NCBI RefSeq assembly: GCF_014196615.1
Contig: NZ_JACIDY010000001.1
Location: 124,001 to 188,000, forward strand
DNA from: Novosphingobium fluoreni
GTDB taxonomy: Bacteria > Pseudomonadota > Alphaproteobacteria > Sphingomonadales > Sphingomonadaceae
DNA length: 64,000 bases
Reading direction: 5' to 3'
Shown: positions 40,244 through 49,530 of the stretch, piece by piece
How positions within the stretch are numbered: position 1 is the stretch's first letter
Layout: the number at the start of each line of letters is the position of its first letter
Made by a program: the position numbers and the translations under genes
The notes under the pieces: model-generated
Seen by the model: only the letters and a program-made list of their open reading frames with translations
Told to the model about the DNA's origin: nothing
Databases searched by the model: none

Positions 40244-42298
40244 ATGCGCGCCTCCTTGCGAACCATCTTACGGTCACCTTCTGGTCCCGCCTGGATCGGC
40301 GCGATCATTACACTCGCACTGCCATGCCCGGCCGCCGCGCAACCGGCCCGGCCCACAGGTGAGCCTTATCCCATCACCGTCATCGGGCGCGGCCTGTCCG
40401 ATACGCCCGCCACGCCCGCTTACGATACGACCGTGCTGGAGCGCGATGCCATCGCCGCCAGTGCTTCGGGCCGGATCGAGGATGTGCTGGCCTCCGTCGC
40501 CGGGTTCTCTCAGTTCCGCCGGTCTGACAGTCGCTCCGCCAACCCGTCGAATCAAGGCGCGACACTGCGCGCGCTGGGCGGCAATGCCTCAAGCCGCGCG
40601 CTGGTCCTGCTGGACGGCGTGCCGGTGGCCAACCCGTTCTTCGGCTACATTCCGTTTAGCGCACTCGCGCCGCAGCGGCTGGGGCGGGTCCAGATCACGC
40701 GCGGCGGGGGTGCAGGCGCATTCGGGGCGGGCGCGGTATCGGGCACGATCGAGCTGGAAAGCGGCTCTCCCGACACGCTGGGCCCACTGACTGCCGAGGC
40801 ACTGGTTGACCAGCGTGGCGAGACGCAGGCCGCCCTCACCGTTGCGCCGCAACTGGGGCAAGGCTTCGCCGTCGCCAGCGTGCAATGGGATCGCGGCAAG
40901 GGCTTCTGGACCACGCCATCGGGCCAGCGCACTCCCGCCAGCGTCCGCGCCGGATTCGAAAGCTGGTCAGCCGCGGTGCGCGCCGTCGCACCTCTGGACG
41001 CGACCACGGAACTGCAAGCCTCCGTCCTGGCCTATGACGATCAGCGCACCCTGCGCTTTGCCGGCGCCGATTCGCGCTCCAGCGGCCAGCAAGCCAGTCT
41101 GCGCCTGGTAGGCCGGGGTGCCTGGGCGTTCGATGTGCTGGGCTATGTCCAGACGCAGGATTTTGCCAACATCGTCATCAGCAGCACCAGCTTTCGCAAG
41201 ACGCTGGACCAGGTGAAGACGCCATCCACCGGCTACGGCGGCAAGATCGAACTGCGCCCGCCCCTGGCCCGCAACCACGTGACCCGGCTCGGCGCCGACC
41301 TGCGGGTGGCGGAAGGCGCGCTTTATGAGGAACCGTTCAGTGCGCAAACGGGCCTTCGCACCGCCCTGCGCCGTGCAGGTGGCCGAAACACAGATCTAGG
41401 CCTCTACGCCGAAGACGATTGGACAATCGGCCGCCTGACCTTGACCGCAGGCGCACGCGCCGATCGCTGGCGGATCGACAACGGCTTCTTCCGCGAGATC
41501 GCCGCATCCGGCCGCATGACGACGGACAACCGCTACGCCGATCGCGCCGGTTGGACCGGCAATTTTCGCGGAGGAGCGGTGTGGCGCGTGGGCGATGCGA
41601 TCAGCGTCCGGGCCGCCGCCTACACCGGTTTTCGCCAGCCGACGATGAACGAACTGTACCGCCCCTTCGTGGTCTTCCCGATCACCACGCAGGCGAACGC
41701 CGCGCTGAAGAACGAAAAGCTGGAAGGTTATGAGGCAGGTTTGGAGCTGCGGCCTTCAGCTGGCCTGGCCCTGACGGTGACGGCGTTCGACAACCAGCTG
41801 AAGAACGCCATAGCCAACGTCACCCTCTCTCCCACCACGCGCCAGCGCCGCAATGTCGATGCGATTCGCGCGCGCGGCCTGGAACTTGGTGCGCGGGGTG
41901 CGTGGGGTACGTTTTCGCTGGATGCCAGCTTGTCCTGGACGGACGCCAAGGTGGATGCGAGCGGACCGTCCGCCGCGCTTGACGGCCTGCGCCCCGCGCA
42001 AGTGCCGCGCCTTGCCGCCAGCGGCACGCTCGGCTGGCAACCGGCCGCCGGCTGGCGGTTGAGCAGCACCGTTCGCCACGTAGGCCGACAGTACGAGGAT
42101 GATCTGCAGACCGACGTGCTTCCCGCCGTCACCACCGTGGACGGGGTGGTGCAGGTGCCACTACGGCCCGGGGTCAGTCTGTTGCTGCGCGCCGAAAACC
42201 TGCTGGACGCGCGCATCGTCACCCGCAACCAGGCCGGGTCGATCGACCTGGGCGCGCCGCGCACCATCTGGGGCGGGCTGAAGGTCGGCTTGCGTTAG
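40244..42298 (+). CDS. TonB-dependent outer-membrane receptor
   Basis: A 684-residue receptor. Residues 1-33 are a signal peptide. ITVIGRG is a TonB-box-like segment, the plug domain (IEDVLASVAGFSQFRRSDSR, RALVLLDGVPVANPFFGY) follows, and a 22-strand barrel ends in an aromatic/basic C-terminus. The overall pattern is nearest BtuB/siderophore-type receptors; the substrate cannot be read. No TonB/ExbBD or periplasmic partner, and no riboswitch, is adjacent. Confidence 0.9.
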   Translation: MRASLRTILRSPSGPAWIGAIITLALPCPAAAQPARPTGEPYPITVIGRGLSDTPATPAYDTTVLERDAIAASASGRIEDVLASVAGFSQFRRSDSRSANPSNQGATLRALGGNASSRALVLLDGVPVANPFFGYIPFSALAPQRLGRVQITRGGGAGAFGAGAVSGTIELESGSPDTLGPLTAEALVDQRGETQAALTVAPQLGQGFAVASVQWDRGKGFWTTPSGQRTPASVRAGFESWSAAVRAVAPLDATTELQASVLAYDDQRTLRFAGADSRSSGQQASLRLVGRGAWAFDVLGYVQTQDFANIVISSTSFRKTLDQVKTPSTGYGGKIELRPPLARNHVTRLGADLRVAEGALYEEPFSAQTGLRTALRRAGGRNTDLGLYAEDDWTIGRLTLTAGARADRWRIDNGFFREIAASGRMTTDNRYADRAGWTGNFRGGAVWRVGDAISVRAAAYTGFRQPTMNELYRPFVVFPITTQANAALKNEKLEGYEAGLELRPSAGLALTVTAFDNQLKNAIANVTLSPTTRQRRNVDAIRARGLELGARGAWGTFSLDASLSWTDAKVDASGPSAALDGLRPAQVPRLAASGTLGWQPAAGWRLSSTVRHVGRQYEDDLQTDVLPAVTTVDGVVQVPLRPGVSLLLRAENLLDARIVTRNQAGSIDLGAPRTIWGGLKVGLR

Positions 42299-42327
42299 CG
42301 GCGCACCTTTCGGTAAAGCCTCGGCCG

Positions 42328-42840
42328 ATGCCTCGCCTGACCGTCAACGATCGTGCGATCGAGATCGACCTTGATCCGGTCACGCCCCTTCTGTGGGGCC
42401 TGCGCGATGCTGCCAATCTGACGGGCACGAAATACGGCTGCGGTGTGGGCGATTGCGGGGCGTGCATGGTGCTGATCGACGGAGAGGCGCGGCGATCCTG
42501 CCTGGTCAGCCTGGCCGAGTGCGAAGGCCGCGCCGTCACCACCATCGAAGGCCTGTCACGCGATCGTTCGCATCCCGTGCAGCAGGCGATGGTGGCCGAG
42601 CAAGCGATCCAGTGCGGCTTTTGCACGCCGGGCATCGTCATCGCCGCAGCCGGACTGCTGGCGCGAAACGCCAATCCGTCCGATGCGCAGATCAAGGCGG
42701 CGATACCCAACTTGTGCCGCTGCGGCGTCTATCCCCGATTGCTGCGCGTCGTGCAGCAGGCCAGCCGCGCCATGCGGGGCAACGCCGCTGCCGGCGCCAC
42801 TCCAGTCACCACCATACCATCCGAAGGAACCCCTCGATGA
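42328..42840 (+). CDS. [2Fe-2S] subunit of a molybdenum hydroxylase, orphan
   Basis: A 170-residue small-subunit homologue of xanthine-dehydrogenase-type enzymes (IorA/CoxS-like). Two iron-sulphur clusters are visible: the ferredoxin-like YGCGVGDCGACMVL plus RRSC, and the helical CGFCTPG with CRCG. No Mo-binding large subunit or FAD subunit lies in the window, so its partner must be elsewhere or it acts in another role. Its stop overlaps the start of the ArsC-like gene (ATGA). Confidence 0.85.
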   Translation: MPRLTVNDRAIEIDLDPVTPLLWGLRDAANLTGTKYGCGVGDCGACMVLIDGEARRSCLVSLAECEGRAVTTIEGLSRDRSHPVQQAMVAEQAIQCGFCTPGIVIAAAGLLARNANPSDAQIKAAIPNLCRCGVYPRLLRVVQQASRAMRGNAAAGATPVTTIPSEGTPR

Positions 42841-43181
42841 AGGCCACGATCTGGCACAATCCCAGCTGCGGCACCTCGCGCAAGACCCTGGCGATCCTGC
42901 GGGAAACGCCCGACGTCGAAGTGACGGTGGTGGAATATCTCAAGACGCCGCCCAGCGTGGACAAGCTGGCGCAGCTCTACCGCGATGCCGGGCTCACCCC
43001 GCAAGCCGGGCTGCGCACCCGCGGCACCGACGCGGCGGAGCAAGGCTTGCCCGATGCCGACGACCAGACGGTGCTTGCCGCCATGGCGCAAGAGCCGATC
43101 CTGATCGAACGACCACTGGTGGAAACCGAAAAAGGCGTGCGGCTTTGTCGCCCGCAGGACAAGGTCCACGAGATACTCTGA
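42837..43181 (+). CDS. arsC: ArsC family thioredoxin-fold reductase
   Basis: A 114-residue ArsC/Spx-family protein. IWHNPSCGTSRKTLAIL holds the single catalytic Cys, and EPILIERPLVETEKGVRLCRP carries the Arg/Glu patch of glutaredoxin-coupled arsenate reductases. It could equally be a YffB-like relative; no arsenite pump is adjacent. The ATG overlaps the previous stop by four bases. The symbol is given on family grounds only. Confidence 0.8.
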   Translation: MKATIWHNPSCGTSRKTLAILRETPDVEVTVVEYLKTPPSVDKLAQLYRDAGLTPQAGLRTRGTDAAEQGLPDADDQTVLAAMAQEPILIERPLVETEKGVRLCRPQDKVHEIL

Positions 43182-43280
43182 GCGCTCCGCCAAGGCGCGC
43201 TCCCTTGCCAAGACGGGATGAATCTGCCACCGCGCCGGTTCGATATAAAAAGCCATGACAGCCTGAGAGCCGCCTCCAGC

Positions 43281-43919
43281 ATGACCAGTTCAGAGCTCGC
43301 CCGCGAGGCGCTGCCACAGAAAATCGTGCGCAAGATCAAGCATTCGCTCGGTCCTTGGGGCGTTTTCCTTGAAGGTTTCATCCGTCATCCGGTGATGGTC
43401 GGATCGATCATCCCCTCCTCGCGCTTCACCATCGCCAAGATGCTGAGCCGGGTGAAGTGGGACGAGTGCAAGCTGTTCGTGGAATATGGCCCCGGCGTCG
43501 GCACGTTCTGCCGCCCCGTGCTCGACCGCCTGCCGCGCGACGGTGCGCTGATCGTGATCGATACGAACCCGCTTTTCATCGATTACCTGCGCCGCACCAT
43601 CACCGACAACCGCTTCACCGCCGTGCTGGGCTCGGCAGCGGATGTGGAAGAGATCATTCGGGCGCAAGGCCATGATCATGCGGACTACGTACTGTCCGGC
43701 CTGCCCTTCTCCACCCTGCCCGAAGGTGTCGGCCCGGCCATTGCCGCCGCCACCCACCGCGTGATTCGCCCAGGCGGCGCGTTTCTGGTCTACCAGTTCA
43801 CCTCCCGCGCGCGCGATTTCATGGCCCGCCATTTCACGCGGATCGACAACGACTTCGAGCTGCTGAACGTGATGCCCTGCTTCCTGTTCTGGGGCTGGAA
43901 GGACGAAGAAGCCGCCTGA
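43281..43919 (+). CDS. Phospholipid N-methyltransferase-like SAM enzyme
   Basis: A 212-residue class I methyltransferase. FVEYGPGVGTFCRPVLDRLP is the SAM loop, ALIVIDTNPLFIDYLRRTIT motif II, and DYVLSGLPFSTLPEGV motif IV; the N-terminal HSLGPWGVFLEGFIRHPVMV fits PmtA-like phosphatidylethanolamine methyltransferases. Product would be mono- to phosphatidylcholine, but rRNA-dimethylase-type relatives exist. Start ATG 43281 is preferred over 43218. No operon partner is apparent. Confidence 0.8.
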   Translation: MTSSELAREALPQKIVRKIKHSLGPWGVFLEGFIRHPVMVGSIIPSSRFTIAKMLSRVKWDECKLFVEYGPGVGTFCRPVLDRLPRDGALIVIDTNPLFIDYLRRTITDNRFTAVLGSAADVEEIIRAQGHDHADYVLSGLPFSTLPEGVGPAIAAATHRVIRPGGAFLVYQFTSRARDFMARHFTRIDNDFELLNVMPCFLFWGWKDEEAA

Positions 43920-44002
43920 CCATCCGTCCGCCGCTTAGCGCGGAACGGGCAAGCTGGTTTCATCCGCAGGCTGCATTTGCAGGGAGCCCAGTTCAGGGGC
44001 CG

Positions 44003-44815
44003 TCATTCGAATGTGTTTTGCACGCCGGTTTCATCACCACCCAGTTGGCGATGGACCGCGGCGATGATCGCCACGAAATACATCTGCGCCACACCCGTGA
44101 TGACGGAGGAGACCAGCGCGTTGCCGATCTCGGCCGTCGTAGCGCTGCCCAGCATTTGCAGCGGCAAGCCGATGAACAGGTTGACGATCATCAGCACCAC
44201 GCCCGCCGCCAGGAAAAACAGGGCGTAGAAGGCCAACAGGCGCCAAGCGTTGCCACCGGTCAGCCGCCAGGACCGGCGCAGGGCCCGCAGCGGATTGCGC
44301 TCTCCCTCGATCGCGACGACGGCCCCCGACAACGAAACCCTCAACAGCACGACGGCGAACAGCAGCAGGACGAGCAGCACCCCCGCGGCGGCGATCGTGA
44401 CGACGCCGCTCAGGGCGAGGAGCGTAATGATCGCAACGCCGACCACGCCCAGCCCCAAACCGAGCAGAATCAGCCCGCCAAGATAGGCCGGCAAGCCCGC
44501 CACACCCAGCCGCAGCGCTTCTCCCACGGTCGGCCGCGCGGCGTGGCGCAACAGGATGAGCAACGCCAGCGTGCCCAGCGCCTGGCAGATCGCCAGCGGT
44601 ATCATCGCCGGCAGCGCAGTGGCGTAATAGCTTTGCACCAGAGCTACGATCTGCTGCTCGCTCATCCCCACGGTGGGCTCGGGCTGGGGGAAGAACAGCG
44701 CCAGCACCAATTGCGGCAGCAGGAAGAACACGCCTGCCAGCGCCAGGGCCGCATCGCGATTGCGCGATATGTCACGGTTGGCGTCCTTCCATGCGCGGTT
44801 GCTGTCGAGCTTCAT
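44003..44815 (-). CDS. Multi-helix membrane protein, unknown function
   Basis: A 270-residue product with about six hydrophobic helices (LAGVFFLLPQLVLALFF, MIPLAICQALGTLALLILL, ALSGVVTIAAAGVLLVLLLF and others). The inside loop after the fourth helix, EGERNPLRALRRSWRLTGGN, resembles the glycerophosphoryl-diester-phosphodiesterase-type membrane domain (GlpQ-memb/DUF7847). A GGAG is six bases ahead of ATG 44815, so I prefer that start over ATG 44821. Function is unknown. Confidence 0.72.
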   Translation of the reverse strand: MKLDSNRAWKDANRDISRNRDAALALAGVFFLLPQLVLALFFPQPEPTVGMSEQQIVALVQSYYATALPAMIPLAICQALGTLALLILLRHAARPTVGEALRLGVAGLPAYLGGLILLGLGLGVVGVAIITLLALSGVVTIAAAGVLLVLLLFAVVLLRVSLSGAVVAIEGERNPLRALRRSWRLTGGNAWRLLAFYALFFLAAGVVLMIVNLFIGLPLQMLGSATTAEIGNALVSSVITGVAQMYFVAIIAAVHRQLGGDETGVQNTFE

Positions 44816-44914
44816 CGTCATCTCCGGGTGATCGGCCGTCCGCTCTAGGCCTGGGCGCGGACGGAAGAAAGACCCCCTTGATAAGCGCAGCGATTGCGGC
44901 CACGCAAAGGCGGT

Positions 44915-45607
44915 ATGACGGCCGTTCCCCCCACCACTGCCAGCGACCTTGAACTGCGCATCGCCGCGCGCCCGGTGCCTTACCGGGAAGCGCTGGCGGA
45001 GATGACGGCGCGCAATGCCGCGATCGCCGATGGTGAGGCGCAGGATCTGATCTGGCTGCTGGAGCACCCGCCGGTGTATACCGCCGGCACCAGCGCGGCG
45101 GCGGCCGAATTGCTCGATCCCCGCTTTGAAGTGGTCGAAGCCGGGCGCGGCGGGCGCTATACCTATCACGGCCCCGGCCAGCGCATCGGCTATGTCGTGA
45201 TGGATTTGCGCAAACGCGCGCGCGACGTGCGTGGTTTTGTGCACGCACTGGAAGGCTGGGTGATCCGCACGCTGGAAGACTTCGATGTTGAAAGCTTCCG
45301 TAGCGAGGGCCGTATCGGTATCTGGACTCAGGATATCGACGGGCGTGAGGCGAAGATCGGCGCCATCGGCGTGCGCATCCGCCGCTGGGTGACGATGCAC
45401 GGCTTTTCTGTGAACCTCAGCCCCGATCTTTCGCATTTCAGCGGCATCGTGCCCTGCGGGATCGAGGAGTTCGGCGTGACCAGTCTGGAACGGCTGGGGC
45501 GCAAGGTGTCGGCAGAGGCGTGGGACCAGGCCTTGCTGGCGCATATGCCCGCTTTCCTGGAAGCGTTGGACAAGGCCTGCCCGCCCACAAGCGAAGGAAC
45601 CGCATGA
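44915..45607 (+). CDS. lipB: Octanoyl-[ACP]:protein octanoyltransferase LipB
   Basis: Transfers octanoyl from ACP to lipoyl domains, the first step of lipoate attachment. The 230-residue product has [18 protein letters not shown], the acceptor lysine in [10 protein letters not shown] (Lys 147) and the catalytic Cys in [15 protein letters not shown] (Cys 181). Start ATG 44915 (MTAVPPTTA). Its stop overlaps the start of the next lipoprotein gene (ATGA), suggesting a two-gene operon. The usual partner lipA is not in the window. Confidence 0.95.
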   Translation: MTAVPPTTASDLELRIAARPVPYREALAEMTARNAAIADGEAQDLIWLLEHPPVYTAGTSAAAAELLDPRFEVVEAGRGGRYTYHGPGQRIGYVVMDLRKRARDVRGFVHALEGWVIRTLEDFDVESFRSEGRIGIWTQDIDGREAKIGAIGVRIRRWVTMHGFSVNLSPDLSHFSGIVPCGIEEFGVTSLERLGRKVSAEAWDQALLAHMPAFLEALDKACPPTSEGTA

Positions 45608-45876
45608 TGAAGGCGAGATTGGGATTCGCCCTGGTGGCGGCAGCGACGCTGGCCGCTTGCGGCAGCAAGGACGAGACAAAGCAGGACGGCGCATCGTTCG
45701 GGCAAGTCCTGCCGGGCTCGGCCAGCGATGCGATGCTGCCCTACGATACGGCCACCTCCGCACCGCCGCTGGAGCCGCCGACGTATGAGGCCGAAACCGG
45801 TTCGGCCCGCAAGGCCGGCTCTGGAACGCCTGCCACGCCCACCGAAGATATCGCGCCTGAGGCTGTGCCGACCTAG
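45604..45876 (+). CDS. Small lipoprotein, unknown function
   Basis: A 90-residue product with a lipobox signal ([13 protein letters not shown], Cys about 20) and a Pro/Thr-rich mature tail probably lying flat on or across the periplasm. The start codon overlaps the lipB stop by four bases. No family recognised. Confidence 0.68.
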   Translation: MMKARLGFALVAAATLAACGSKDETKQDGASFGQVLPGSASDAMLPYDTATSAPPLEPPTYEAETGSARKAGSGTPATPTEDIAPEAVPT

Positions 45877-45967
45877 GGAGCGCGCCTTTCAACGCCGGTC
45901 CGGGAGACCACCCGATCTGTCGAACGGGATCTGTCCAAGGATGGCGGAAGCGCTTGGAGCGGCCCCG

Positions 45968-47161
45968 TTACAGCGCCTTTTCGTAGATCCGGTATTCGCG
46001 GTTGATCTTGCTGTCGATGGAGTCGGCGATCGCCACCATTCCCTGGTTGTCCTCCAGGATCCAGCCGATCTCCGCACGCGTGCCGCGATACTTGGTGACG
46101 GCAGCACGGCGGATATATTCGATCATCATGAAGGCCAGCTGGCTGGCCAGGCGCGAGCTCTGCAGCCGCTTGCGCACGCCCATCAGCGGCACGCGCATAT
46201 CGGCGGGGCGCGGCTTCCTCAGCCATAGCGCCAGCTTGATCCAGCCCAGCAGCGAGGGTTTGCCGTTGCGGCCGTTGATCCGCATCTGCGCCTGGTTGAG
46301 GTCCGGCCAGGTCATCATGAACGCCACCGGCTCCCCTTCATACTCGGCGATCCGGATCAGGTCGGGGTGGACCAGCGGCTTCAGTTTCTTGCCGGTGTAG
46401 GCGATTTCCTTTTCGGTGAAGGGCACGAAGCCCCAATTGTCCGACCAGGCATCGTTCAGGATGTCGCAGATGATCGCGGCCTCCTTGTCGAAGTCCTTCA
46501 ACACCACTTCGCGGATGCGGATCTTGGCGTTCTTCTCACCCGAAGAGATGATGCGCTGGATCAGCGGCGGATAGATCTTGCGGATATCAAGATCATACGT
46601 GACCAGCTTTTTCGCCAGCGTGTAGCCTGCGCCTTCCACCCAGGGCTGATAGTCAGCCGAGTGGTGCGCCATCATCACCATCGGCGGGTGCTCGAAGCCC
46701 TTCACCTGAAGGCCCGGCTCTTCCCATACCGACAAATTCATCGGCGCCAGCACGCGATGCATGCCCTGCTGCCGCAACCAGCCTTCAGCCGTGGCGATCA
46801 GGCTGCGCGCCACCGCCTCGTCATCCGCCTCGATAGCGCCCCAGTTGCCGGTACCTGGGCCCATGCCCTTTTCGACCGGCTGGCCCAAAGCCAGTTCATC
46901 GATATGCGCGGAGATGCGGCCGACCACCTTCCCGGCTCGCTTGGCCAGGAACAGCTGGACGCGGGCATGATCGAAGAACGGGTTCTTCCCTGGCGTGAAT
47001 TTCTCGATCTCTTCCATGCGCAGATTGGCGACCCAATTGGGATCGCCGGCATTTCGCCGATAAGCGTAATCGACAAAGGCGGCGCGTCCGGCCTTGTCCG
47101 ACACCGGCTCGATGATTAGGTCGCCCGGGATCGATTGCGCGGTTTGCTGAGCTTCGGCCAC
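45968..47161 (-). CDS. Large GNAT-fold acyltransferase, candidate bacterial ceramide synthase
   Basis: A 397-residue protein of a widespread acyl-CoA N-acyltransferase family: YRRNAGDPNWVANLRMEEIE, TPGKNPFFDHARVQLFLAKR, APMNLSVWEEPGLQVKGFEH and PVAFMMTWPDLNQAQMRING. The bacterial ceramide synthase that acts after Spt belongs to the GNAT-like superfamily, and a fatty-acid desaturase gene lies divergent next door, so a lipid N-acylation role is plausible. That assignment is inference. The family match to GNAT itself is firm. Confidence 0.75.
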   Translation of the reverse strand: MAEAQQTAQSIPGDLIIEPVSDKAGRAAFVDYAYRRNAGDPNWVANLRMEEIEKFTPGKNPFFDHARVQLFLAKRAGKVVGRISAHIDELALGQPVEKGMGPGTGNWGAIEADDEAVARSLIATAEGWLRQQGMHRVLAPMNLSVWEEPGLQVKGFEHPPMVMMAHHSADYQPWVEGAGYTLAKKLVTYDLDIRKIYPPLIQRIISSGEKNAKIRIREVVLKDFDKEAAIICDILNDAWSDNWGFVPFTEKEIAYTGKKLKPLVHPDLIRIAEYEGEPVAFMMTWPDLNQAQMRINGRNGKPSLLGWIKLALWLRKPRPADMRVPLMGVRKRLQSSRLASQLAFMMIEYIRRAAVTKYRGTRAEIGWILEDNQGMVAIADSIDSKINREYRIYEKAL

Positions 47162-47312
47162 GATGCTGCCTTTGTTCCAGGTTAGTTAAGCGGTCGTGCG
47201 CGAAGTGCGGCGGTGCCGGGTGCGTTGTCAAGCAAGTGCTGCAGTCCACAGAAACAAAGCAGCAATGCCGCGCAGTTCGCCCAGGCCATCAAGGCATACG
47301 GATCTAGAAGAC

Positions 47313-48413
47313 ATGAGTGTGTACCAGACCATAGGACCGGCCGAATCGCAGCCCGCAGAGCGCATGGCCTCTCCGGCGGCACCTGCGCGCGTCGCCATCC
47401 CGGACGACAAGGACATGCTGCGCGCCGCCGTAGAGCTGACGCGTGACATCTCCACGGCCCGCCCCGCGATCTACTGGACCGACATGCTGGTGTCCGCCGC
47501 GGTCGGCTATACCGCTCTGGCGGCTACGATCCTGGCCGATCGCCCGGCGATCGCGGTGCCCTGCGGCCTTGTCGCGGCGCTGGCGCTCTATCGGGCCATG
47601 CTGTTCATCCATGAGCTGACCCACATCCACCGCGACGCGCTGCCCGGCTTTCGCACCGCGTGGAACGTGCTGGTCGGCATTCCCCTGCTCACGCCCTCGC
47701 TAATGTATGAGGGCGTGCATCAATTGCATCACGCGCGCACCCGATACGGCACCGCGGACGATCCGGAATACCTGCCGCTCGCGCTGATGAAGCCGTGGTC
47801 GCTGCCGCTGTTCCTGGTCACCGCGATCCTGCTGCCGCCCGCGCTGTTGGTGCGCTCCGCCGTGCTGGTGCCGCTGGGCGCGGTGATTCCGCCATTGCGC
47901 AAGCTGGTGTGGGAACGGCTGTCCTCGCTATCGATCAATCCCGGTTTCCGCCGCCGCCCGCCGGAGGGTGCGGCCAAGCGCATGGTGTTCTGGCAGGAGC
48001 TGGGCGCCAGCGTCTGGGCGATCACGCTTGTGGCGGCGAGCTTTACCTATGGCTGGCGTCCGCTGCTGATCGCGATGGCCGTGGTTTCAGTGGCCGCGGT
48101 GCTGAACCAGCTGCGCACCCTGGTGGCCCACCTGTGGGAGAACGAGGGCGAGGCGATGACCGTCACCGCGCAATACCTCGATTCGGTGAACGTACCGCCG
48201 CCCGGGCCGGTCCCGGCACTCTGGGCTCCGGTGGGTCTGCGCTATCACGCCTTGCACCACCTGCTGCCCAGCATGCCGTACCATTCGCTGGCCGAAGCCC
48301 ACCGCCGCCTCAGCGCGCACTTGGGCACTGACGGCACTTACGTGAAGGCGAACCATCCGGGGCTGTTCGCGCTGGTCGGCAAGATCGCGCGCAGCACGAT
48401 GCGGGTGGGGTGA
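47313..48413 (+). CDS. Membrane fatty-acid desaturase
   Basis: A 366-residue di-iron membrane desaturase. The three His boxes are HELTH (100-104), HQLHH (136-140) and HALHH near residue 315, with four membrane helices between. It might act on acyl-CoA, phospholipid or sphingoid chains; substrate and position cannot be told. ATG 47313 (MSVYQTIG) gives the family N-terminus. It is divergent from the GNAT-like gene, with about 150 bases between. Confidence 0.9.
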   Translation: MSVYQTIGPAESQPAERMASPAAPARVAIPDDKDMLRAAVELTRDISTARPAIYWTDMLVSAAVGYTALAATILADRPAIAVPCGLVAALALYRAMLFIHELTHIHRDALPGFRTAWNVLVGIPLLTPSLMYEGVHQLHHARTRYGTADDPEYLPLALMKPWSLPLFLVTAILLPPALLVRSAVLVPLGAVIPPLRKLVWERLSSLSINPGFRRRPPEGAAKRMVFWQELGASVWAITLVAASFTYGWRPLLIAMAVVSVAAVLNQLRTLVAHLWENEGEAMTVTAQYLDSVNVPPPGPVPALWAPVGLRYHALHHLLPSMPYHSLAEAHRRLSAHLGTDGTYVKANHPGLFALVGKIARSTMRVG

Positions 48414-48431
48414 CTGCGGGGGTAGTGACCG

Positions 48432-49529
48432 CTATTCTTCGGTCCTGATCAGCACTGTCTCACCGATCAGCAGGAACAGCAGGAACGGAGCCCAGGCCGC
48501 CACGAACGGCGGATAGCCACCGAAATTGCCCATGGCCAAGGCGGCATTGTCGAACACGAAGTAGGCGAAGCCCAACGCCATGCCGATCACCGCGCGGATC
48601 AACAGCTGGCCTGAGCGCGCCAGGCCGAACGCGGCGATCGCCCCCAGCAGCGGCATCAGCGCGGCGGAGAGCGGGCCGGAAAGTTTGTGCCACCAGGCCG
48701 CCTGAAGGTCCGTGGTGCGCCGGCCCGCCAGCGCCATCGCATCGATCGACTTGGTCAGCGTGAACAGACCCTCCCCATCGGCATCGACACCGCTGATCGC
48801 GATCCGTGCGGGTGTGATGCCCTTAGCGACAACGGCCGAACCCATGCGCTGCTGGGTGATCGTCTGCGCGTTGAATTCCACCGGGTTTTCCAGCCGCCAG
48901 CCCGGATTCGCGTAAGTGGCGCGCGGCGCCCGCAGCTGTTCCACGATCATGCCGTTGCCATCGCGCCTATAGTAGGTGACTTGCGTCATCACCATGGCGT
49001 TGCCCTCACCCGAGAGCGTTCCGGCCAACAGGATATCGCGCCCTTCCGCCAGGTAGAGGTTGTTGCGCGCGGTGGAGGTCTTGGGGATCGGGCCATAGTC
49101 CACCGCTTCCCAGGCGTTGAGCGCAGCGGTAGCGCGCGTCACCACACGTTCGTTGAACACGAAGCTGAGGCCGGAGATCGCAAGGGCGGCCGCCACCAGC
49201 GGGGCCAGCACCTGATGCGCCGAAAGCCCGGCGGCCTTCATTGAGATGACCTCGCTGTTCTGGTTCAACGTGGCGAGGGTGATGATCGTCGCCAGCAGGA
49301 CCGAATAGGGCAGGAAGCGCGCCACCAGCTGCGGCAGCCGCATCGACACGTAATACAGCAGCTGCCCCTGGCCGTTGCCAGGGTAGGCCAGAATGTCGCC
49401 GCTCTCACCCAGCAGGTCCAGCATTTGCAGGACCAGCACCAGCATGAACAGCACGGCGAAGATCCGCGTCACGAACAGGCGTGCCAGGTAAATCGTCAGC
49501 GTGCGCGAGGGGAAGAATTCGAATTGCAC
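48432..49529 (-). CDS. lptG: LPS export permease LptG
   Basis: LptG with LptF forms the inner-membrane permease of the LptB2FG complex that extracts lipopolysaccharide. The 365-residue YjgP/YjgQ protein has six helices (two near the N-terminus with LARLFVTRIFAVLFMLVLVL, four after residue 270) flanking a periplasmic jellyroll. Its GTG start lies one base after the lptF stop (TGA C GTG). The coupling-helix region NSEVISMKAAGLSAHQV is conserved. LptB and LptA/C are not here. Confidence 0.92.
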   Translation of the reverse strand: MQFEFFPSRTLTIYLARLFVTRIFAVLFMLVLVLQMLDLLGESGDILAYPGNGQGQLLYYVSMRLPQLVARFLPYSVLLATIITLATLNQNSEVISMKAAGLSAHQVLAPLVAAALAISGLSFVFNERVVTRATAALNAWEAVDYGPIPKTSTARNNLYLAEGRDILLAGTLSGEGNAMVMTQVTYYRRDGNGMIVEQLRAPRATYANPGWRLENPVEFNAQTITQQRMGSAVVAKGITPARIAISGVDADGEGLFTLTKSIDAMALAGRRTTDLQAAWWHKLSGPLSAALMPLLGAIAAFGLARSGQLLIRAVIGMALGFAYFVFDNAALAMGNFGGYPPFVAAWAPFLLFLLIGETVLIRTEE

Positions 49530-49530
49530 G

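Noticed and set aside
44003..45892. 629-codon reading of the membrane protein
   Set aside because: The N-terminal part is antisense to lipB and its neighbour; the real start has a ribosome site at 44815.
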